Assembly (NCBI RefSeq): GCF_964355755.1 | Contig: NC_092671.1 | Coordinates: 23,265,070 to 23,329,069 of the forward strand | DNA: 64,000 nucleotides | Direction: 5' to 3' | Source of the DNA: Antedon mediterranea | Taxonomy: Eukaryota; Echinodermata; Crinoidea; Comatulida; Antedonidae | Part shown: piece by piece, positions 57,211-64,000 of the stretch | How the letters are laid out: every line of letters begins with the position of its first letter | How positions within the stretch are numbered: position 1 is the stretch's first letter | Translations under genes and position numbers: made by a program | The notes under the pieces: model-generated | Told to the model about the DNA's origin: nothing | The model's input: only the letters and a program-made list of their open reading frames with translations | The model's database searches: none

Positions 57211-57710
57211 CTAGATGGTACGCGAGCGAAGCGAGCGTACCATCTAGGTCGTGTCCACAGATGGTTTTCGAATAAACAGTAATTTCAGCGTAAAAAGTGT
57301 ACGTACCGCAAGACTATAGTACATTGTCGTTTACAGAAACGAATTAATAGACACGATGATTTATGTAAAATTAGAACCCTGGGAATTAGGCCTTGTCTTA
57401 AAAATGAGTCCAATTTTTTCTATTTGAACTCATTTAAACAAACCCAATTTGTGTTTTGTATATAACATTAGAGTTGAGGGATGGGGAAGAGGATGGGAAG
57501 AACAATTTTTAAATATATTCTCTATCCACTCAGTAACAAAATATTGTTTTAAATGTTTTAGAGGCCTATCAATAATATACCACTAAACACAGTAAAACAT
57601 TTACGATTTATAATACTTTTTAAAAACTGTCCCTGTTATAGTCGATTGAAATAGTAAAGTACATGTAACGATACACCACTACGACGTTTATATTTTTTAT
57701 CTATATATAA
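57211..57710 (-). mobile_element. Helentron-like element, reverse partial copy of 7250-8637
   Basis: The palindrome CTAGATGGTACGC-GAGCGAAGCGA-GCGTACCATCTAG (57211-57247) is identical to that at 8601-8637. It is followed by CACAGATGGTT and the reverse complement of 8150-8590. It abuts the previous element. Confidence 0.8.
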
Positions 57711-58602
57711 AATTAATTATGTTTAATTCTGACATAGGCGAGCACAATGGAAAACCTTCGGTACAAATCTCTGCCTTGGATACCTACCTGATCTATCTCA
57801 GATGAACCGTGAAATGTAAATTTGATAACATTAGTTTTCACTATTACGATATTATGAAGAGTTTATTAACAAAATTTATGATTTCAACAGTAGATGTTCA
57901 ACTCAATTTCATTCTTCGCGGTCAAAGTAAGTTCCGGGTTCACGATGATTTCACCTTGTAACAACCTACTTTCAGCTATTTTCTCTCTTTTATACACAAG
58001 GGAGCAGTTAAAATAATAGATTTGACCCTAAAGGTGACTGGAAACAGGCACTTTCCATCAATCAATACAGTGTCCCTTTGGGAGACAGAAGAAAAAACCC
58101 GATAGTAGGACTGGAGCTTTTTTTTTTTTATTTTAGGAACGGACCGCGCGTGTGAAGGTACAGTAGTTAAAAATTAAACTGCAAATTAATAAAGATCAAA
58201 TTAAATATACGCCATAAAGAATCGGAATATATTGTGGGGAATAGTAGGCCTATTATAAAATTACATAGGGAGATTTGATAAGACATTTTGTTTAAAATCG
58301 AGTGAAATCCCGATAGCCGAGTTTTATTGAGTAAGCTGACAGGAATAACTGTAGGCTATCTGTGTCCTGTTAGGACCGATATGTCTGCCCATGTTGCAAG
58401 CCGTAAAGTCTTCTTTCTTGGGCCGAAGCGGCCCACTTTGTCACGGAAGTTAGTTTCAAAAGATGTTAATAAATAATGTATTAATTATTAGGATGGTATT
58501 TATTTGAATAAACGCCTCTTCAATAAAACATCACTTTGAATAATAATTCCCCCCCCCCCCCACCAACCCAACTATCTAATAAACGTCCATCCACATTTTT
58601 AA
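57711..58602. other. Gene-free stretch
   Basis: No supported gene. A run of 13 C lies at about 58548-58560, with length-uncertain sequence around it. Confidence 0.45.
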
Positions 58603-58865
58603 TAACTTGATTGATTGATTGATTTTATTCGATATTCATACATAAAAGTTAAAATATACAATGTATAAAAAAGAATACCTGGATAACCCATTAAGTCGAC
58701 AAAAAAGTAAACTTATTTCCAATGGGGTCCAATCCGTAATGACTGAAAAGTGAGTGGTTGGGCCTAGTACAATTATCATTAAGTATGACTCAGTAAAAAT
58801 GAAAAAACAAGAAAATACATACAAGACAAGATAACATAAAAAAAACAATATTAAAAATAACTTAA

Positions 58866-60272
58866 TTAAACTGAAATTCCAAGCTGTTCATTATTAAAAT
58901 ATTCTTTAAGTTTTATTTTGAAGGTTGCATTATTTTGTATTGATTTGAGTGAATTGGGGAGCCTGTTCCAGTCACGGATACCTAAGAAATAAAAAGTCGT
59001 ATCATTAACGCCAGTAGCCTTAGGAGTGACAAAATTAAATGTTGTACCCCAGGTGAAATGGTTATGATGATCAGAAATTAACAAAAAGTTATCCTTAAGG
59101 AAAGAAGGCGTATTAAAGTTATAACGAATTTTGTGAACATAATTTAATCTCAAAAACTTATTTCTGAGGCTGACATTAAGAAACCCAAGATCGGAAAGCT
59201 CTTTGGCACCTATGTGAGACCTCGGACCAACATTTAAAATGAAACGTGCCATCTTGTTTTGGGCAGTTTGTAATTTATTCTTACCAACTGTACATTGTAT
59301 TAAAGCAGTGCTTAATAGTTTACGACATTTTTTATTCAAGTACGAACTTTGCCTATGTAAAAACTTCAACCTTGACTTAACTTTACTGATAACACTAGTT
59401 GCAATAATATCACATGATACATATTGGTCTAAATCAATACCCAAATATTTAACTTGTTTAGTACTTTTGATTCTACGGCCCATTAATTCTACAGAAAACT
59501 CTTTAACTTTGTTAAGCTTCGCTCTGCTACCAAAGATAATACTTTCGGTTTTGCCAACATGTAAAGATAATTTGTTTTCAGTTAACCAGTCCTGGCACTT
59601 AGCTAGGACAGTACTTAATTTATGAGCGATTTTGGTGGCATCGTGATGAGAATACAGAATCGTAGAATCATCAGCATAAAGCAATAATTGAACATCAGAA
59701 TCAATACAAGAAGCAATATCATTTAAATAACATAGAAAAAGAATAGGGCCCAAGATGCTACCTTGCGGTACACCATGAGTAACTATAAGAGGTTCAGAGC
59801 AGGTACCATTCACACTGACAACTTGTGTGCGGTTAGCGAGATAAGATTGAAACCAGTCAGTACGCTTAAAACCCATGCATTTTAGCTTGTTAATTAAAAT
59901 CACATGACCGACGGTATCGAAAGCTTTTTGTAAGTCAATTAGAACCATTCCAGTAAGAAGGCCTTTGGACTTATTGTTTTTTAAACCGTCGATGAGATTT
60001 ATGAGGTTGCTTTCAGTTGAATGGGCCTGCCGAAAACCGGATTGATAGGCATAAAGTATATTATTTTTGGAAAGATACCTTTCAACTTGTATAGCTACAG
60101 ATTTTTCAAGAATCTTAGATACCGTAGGCAGAATACTAATCGGCCGATAATTCTCAACACTTGTTCTAGTATTTTTCTTAAATAGAGGGGTTACTTTACC
60201 AGTTTTAAGATCATGAGGAAAACAATTAGTTTTAAACGAACGGTTAATGATATGAGCTATCGGTTCAGCCAA
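58866..60272 (-). pseudogene. LINE reverse transcriptase domain
   Basis: A 468-codon frame. It has NYRPISILPTVSKILEK (41-57), LIDLQKAFD with the motif A aspartate D113, GVPQGSILGPILF (167-179), YADD (199-202, motif C) and KYLGIDLD (275-282), followed by the thumb. The catalytic residues are present. After ALIQC (residue 327, about 59293) the usual Y.(I/S).W(G/Y) segment before KNKLQTAQNKMARFIL is missing, about 20 residues compared with related elements, so the thumb is damaged. No RNase H domain follows, as expected for CR1. The first ATG is internal; the true frame enters from upstream through a frameshift near 60340. Confidence 0.9.
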
Positions 60273-60309
60273 GATTATCGCATCGTCACGTAAAAATCTT
60301 GAGGGAATA

Positions 60310-61605
60310 TTATCTAGACCGACGCTTTTGTTTACATAAAAATTCTATTGTAACAGGCTCTAGCTTAAACATTTTTCCTTTTAATTTAACGTAGTATTTA
60401 TGAAGATCGTTAGTGGACATGGTGAAAAAACCTATGCATTTTGGAAGTTTTTTGACGAGTGTTGACGCAACATTCATGAAAAACTCATTAAAACGAGAGG
60501 CAACGCCTTTTGGACAGAAAGTTTGTTTACCATTGTCATCGAGAACGATTTCTTCTCGTATCCGAGCTGTTTGAGGGTTTTCCATAATTTTTTAGGGTTG
60601 TCTTTATTTTCATCAATCTTATTGAGAAAATAATTAGATTTAGCTTTTTTTATCAGCCGCTGAGCTTTGTTCCTAGAGGCACAATAATATTTGTATATAT
60701 CTAGATTAGATTTATCTTTCTTGAATTTTTTTAAAAGTGTGTCTCTTACTTTGATTTCATTAGCAATTTCGGAGGTAAACCAGGGTGCTATGTTTTGTTT
60801 AAGTCTAACTTTTTTTATTGGCGCTATTGAGTCGATCACCATAATGATGATATCTTTAAGAGTTAACCACGCGATATTTACATCGTCATTATTAGTGACA
60901 ACAGACCAATCGATATCGTTAAGTTTTTCAAGATAGTTATTTACATTATAGTTTTTTAAAGATCGTAATTTAGCGGAGTTGTGTTCATTTTTATGAACAT
61001 GAGACTTAGGTATTTTTCTAGTGCAATAAATAAGAAAATTGTCACTGAGGCCAATATTAATTACTCCAGATTGCTTCACATTATTTTGTACATTAGTAAC
61101 AATGTGGTCCAAACATGAGCTTTTTTCTTTTCCTATTCTAGTTATATCCTTAATAACATTACTAAAACCATTTCTTATAAGAAAATCATTATATCTTTGC
61201 GATACTGGATTGATAATTAAAGTGCATATGTTAAAGTCACCAAGAACATAAATTTCACTACTCTCTTTGATTTTTGATACAGATTCTTCAAAGTTGTTCA
61301 GAAATAAAGATACATTCTGTTTTGGTGGGCGGTAGCATGTACCAATCACAATTTCCTTTGAACGAGGCAGATATATATTTATCCAAATTGCTTCAAAACC
61401 GTCGATATCCAGATCATTTCTACATGTGAAGGCGCGATCATTTTTTACGTAGATACAAACTCCACCACCAGACCGGTTTCTGTCCTTACTGAGCGCTGTA
61501 TATCCATCAATTTTGATCTCGTTATCGGTGATGGATTTGTCCAGCCACGACTCGCTGATGGATATAACAGTAGCTTTGGTCTTTGATGCGATGTGCCTTA
61601 GACAT
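60310..61605 (-). pseudogene. LINE endonuclease domain and linker, frameshifted
   Basis: The frame open from about 61600 to 60474 contains SISESWLD, the SGGGVCIYVKN block, the IGTCYRPP motif, YVLGDFN (catalytic DFN), and SCLDHI and GLSDN near the end, with DH and SDN-type residues of an apurinic-like endonuclease. At about 60580 the reading shifts to the frame ending at 60310, with KGVASRFNEFF in the linker. Another shift near 60340 leads into the reverse transcriptase. The endonuclease would nick target DNA for target-primed reverse transcription. Confidence 0.85.
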
Positions 61606-62274
61606 TTTATTAACTAATGACCGCGCATTGAGGTGAACAAAATGTAGGCCTTTGTTAAACACGTTGAATTCCTCGCTTAAATGCTCGTAAATTTCTTCTG
61701 TATATGTATGTCCATCTTGTCGGGTTTCATTCACATTATTTGCGTCGGCAATAAGTTCGTCCTGGATATTAATGTCACTGATGCATTCATCATTCGGAAG
61801 CTGATTGAAGAGGCATTCTTGACATAACCAATTTTCTTTCGAGTTCCGTTGCTTATATACAATTTTAGTTATTCTTCCGCACTTGATATGGTAGTTACAT
61901 TTGCATTCAGTGCATTTCATTGCCCTGTGCGTTTTCGCAATCGGTTTTTTACAAATTGAACATGGGTTTCTGATTGGTCCTGGGTTCGGAGAAACGTCTC
62001 CAGCGATAATAATAAGTACCATCAGGAAACTTGGGTTTTTTAAGGTCAAGCGGCAAACTGGATACGGTTTAGAAGATCCGTACATTGTCCATAAGGGAGA
62101 CATTATATTCAGGTTATCCGTATGTATCTTCGGTTGAATTGCCCAGCTATCATATAGGCCTATGCTGGGGTTTAACGTAGAAAAAATGTCCGAGTTTAAG
62201 GTTGGGCGGCATGTAAAGTTAATTCTCACTAGAAGGCATAAAAAAATAAGAACATTTGTAGTAATCGCTGCCAT
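61522..62274 (-). pseudogene. LINE N-terminal region: hydrophobic leader, 2A-like site, PHD finger
   Basis: Residues 1-20 form a signal-peptide-like leader (MAAITTNVLIFLCLLVRINF). Residues 84-91 are a hydrophobic run leading into GDVSPNPGP (92-100, bases 61975-62001), a 2A-like sequence. Residues 105-154 form a C4HC3 PHD finger: C105, C108, C121, C124, H129, C132, C151, C154 with W149 two before C151. FVHLNARSLVNK (212-223) begins the endonuclease, after which a 1-base frameshift near 61600 diverts the frame to a stop. The 2A site would separate the leader from the PHD-EN-RT protein during translation, as reported for similar elements. The match here lacks the usual E (DVSP in place of DVEx), so activity is doubtful. 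Confidence 0.8.
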
Positions 62275-62330
62275 TATTAAGATTGATTTAATTACCTTAT
62301 CAGTGGTTGAATGTCATCCAGGAACTTAGC

Positions 62331-62884
62331 AATGTCAATCAAACAGGTAAACAAGTGTTGGTCAGCTGATTAAAACTTCCCGCCAAACGCAACGAAGCAA
62401 ATCAAATGAAAACTGGGTAAAAACGGAATAAAAATACACCAAAATACACCGGAAAAACTGTACATATCTATATAAAACTTCTTTAAAAAGTGTTTAGAAT
62501 GTCGTTGATACTCAGATCGAGGTGATCAATATTGCACTATAACACTATAGTATTTGTAGTAGAATTCATCGCACTGTTATCTACAATTTACCAAACATTT
62601 TTTATTCTTTTTTACCACTTTTCATATCTATTAGAGGATTTCATTTGATTATAAACTAAACTAAAAAAATCAACATATCCCTCGAATAAGCACCTCCCTC
62701 AAATGAACTCCGCCTTCCCATCTCCGCGCCCTATAAGGGCCCTACCAAACAACACACACTATAGGACTACTTTAAAATGTTATTAATCATCTAAGACACT
62801 GTGAAACAGAGTAGTTTAGTTTTACGAATGTCAAGCATTTTCAATAATGGTAACCGACAAAAAACGTACATGGAGAACATTATC
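62331..62884. other. Gene-free stretch
   Basis: It may include the LINE 5' UTR near 62280-62400, where CCGCCAAACGCAACGAAG is GC-richer. No other feature. Confidence 0.4.
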
Positions 62885-63720
62885 ATTCCGAGAACCATCG
62901 TCTACACTTCCTAGAGGAGCGAGCGAAAAGAGCTCACCCTCTATAATTATTAATTAATACAAACGTTGAGAAGCAACTGTCAGTAATCTACTCACAGTCA
63001 CAGTAATAAATGTTCTTGTTTATATATCTAACAGTAACCACATTCACAGTAAGACAATTTCGATTTAAATGGCAACCAAAAATGGTTATTACGTACGGTA
63101 CAGTATTTACAATATTGTCAAAGTATTGCAATTGTTACGACCACTTTTGGCCTAGGCCGAAATACCTAAATAGCAACAACGAGGCTTGGAACAAACAATA
63201 GTCGACACTCAAAGTATTATGCAAGGAGCACAAGCTCCATTTATTTCCTTTCACGAAGCACAAAATACATAACAACACAATTATAGATACGTATGATACC
63301 GAGTGGTTGGTTTGCCTGGCCATCCGTACACATCACAACCTCCCCATTCTTATCGTCCTGCCTCGCTTCCAGTCTCAAGCACAGTTCTAACCGCAAGCGT
63401 CCTTGGCTGGCCCTGTCTCCTGAATGACTCCCTTCTTTGTATCACACACCCAGCACAGCTTTCCAAAATACCGCGCACCACCATGCTCCATTCTGATTCG
63501 TCCACTTGACCACCGGCGACTTGATTCATTTGCATGTGACATGTGACACCTGACTCTCGTCACACGTAACACAATGCTATATATAAGTTTTATTCTCCAA
63601 GGGCCCATAAATTTACCTACTTGTGTTAAACCAAGGGCTCATAAATTTATCAACAAACTGGGAGTCTGAGAGATTGAAATGTTCCATTCATCGCAAATCA
63701 ATACATTTGTATAAACGTGT
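62885..63720 (-). mobile_element. Helentron-like remnant carrying a solo LTR
   Basis: CGAGAACCATCGTC and CTAGAGGAGCGAGCGAAAAGAG (a hairpin variant in part) are followed by AATTAATACAAACGTTGAGA and, after the LTR, ATAAATTTACCTACTTGTGT and GCAAATCAATACATTTGTAT. The order is the same as at 32300-33060. Confidence 0.65.
63133..63571. mobile_element. Solo LTR, 439 bp, with CAAT target duplication
   Basis: It starts TGTTACGACC and ends CACGTAACA, with inverted TGTTACG/CGTAACA tips as in Ty3/gypsy-type LTRs. CAAT lies on both sides (63129-63132, 63572-63575). The related Helentron-like copy near 32915-32965 runs across this point with no insert. No internal retroelement region, so it is a solo LTR left by recombination. 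The short frames on both strands inside it are not genes. Confidence 0.85.
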
Positions 63721-64000
63721 AACCCTGCCATGGTTTACCATGTTTTCCTTATTAGATTTTTAATCTTTTAATCCTTTCTTTGTTGTTGAGCCCAAGTTTT
63801 AATTAGTTGTTTATCTTTTGGTTAGAACTTCCTTTGCTGTTTATGTCATTATGTCATAAACTATGTGGTAATGCATGAGAGCTTTCTGTTTTTTTCTATA
63901 GACACTGACCAATAAGGGCCAGTTTACCCTTTAAAATATATGACTTTATTTAAAGCTAGCTATATGTTTTACTGTGCTACAGTATAATTACATTACCGAA
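63721..64000. other. No feature seen
   Basis: AT-rich unique-looking sequence up to the window edge. Confidence 0.4.

Larger units (their letters stand above)
58603..62330 (-). mobile_element. CR1-like LINE, nearly full length, inactivated
   Basis: The order on the minus strand is: 2A-like site and PHD finger, apurinic-type endonuclease, reverse transcriptase, 3' UTR, and a terminal (ATCA)n tail (about 58608-58626), as in CR1/L2-clade elements. There is a single coding region, with no separate ORF1 seen. At least three frameshifts (about 61600, 60580, 60340) and an internal deletion near 59293 make it dead. The 5' end is uncertain (beyond 62274) and target duplications were not found. Confidence 0.85.

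Noticed and set aside
59239-59625. 128-codon plus-strand frame
   Set aside because: Antisense shadow of the reverse transcriptase.
63303-63608. Short frames on both strands
   Set aside because: They lie within the solo LTR and have no coding features.

Overview
The window looks like AT-rich nuclear DNA of a marine invertebrate, most likely an echinoderm or a related deuterostome. The pointers are eukaryotic splice and poly(A) signals, many short words built on TAGGCCTA/CTAGGCCTAG, and repeat types common in such genomes: CR1-like LINEs with a 2A-like peptide, Helentron-like elements, TTAA-flanked MITEs and a tRNA-headed SINE. The organism is an inference. No complete host gene is visible; almost everything that can be explained is mobile DNA or tandem repeat, much of it nested.

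1-12 kb: a LINE tail, then a 4.1-kb TIR element (1778-5858) containing a MITE and a duplicated block, then a 3.3-kb TIR element (5972-9299, TAA target duplication) that has received a 626-bp TTAA MITE and a Helentron-like element. A CpG-rich strip at 11.2-11.6 kb is followed by a dense TAGGCCTA island.

12-24 kb: four MITEs or MITE-like pieces, a possible two-exon gene end with poly(A) signal (16040-16702), a broken gene of a FEN1/PIN-like plus CXC-cysteine family (19811-21332), and a 2.4-kb 53-bp satellite with traces of five-unit higher order.

24-34 kb: copies of an unnamed dispersed repeat ('repeat A'), an 8-bp-TSD MITE, a Helentron-like element carrying a tRNA-like segment, two degenerate minisatellites, a RING-finger exon on the minus strand (30959-31103), and Helentron-like and LINE remnants.

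34-45 kb: the most unusual region. Two inverted arms (34259-35545 and 40135-44735), each built of the same ~250-290-bp repeated unit, flank a core holding a broken gene of an invertebrate multicopy family with possible DDE-type acidic motifs (38103-39650). The right arm has been hit by a foldback-like element (itself interrupted), a LINE tail and a 626-bp TTAA MITE. Sister units in the same arm preserve the empty sites.

45-64 kb: Helentron-like elements nested in one another (46092-48840), related copies in both orientations at 53.5-57.7 kb, a tRNA-headed SINE, and a nearly full-length but frameshifted CR1-like LINE on the minus strand (58603 to about 62330; 2A-like site, PHD finger, endonuclease, reverse transcriptase). 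At the end, a solo LTR with CAAT duplications sits inside another Helentron-like remnant.
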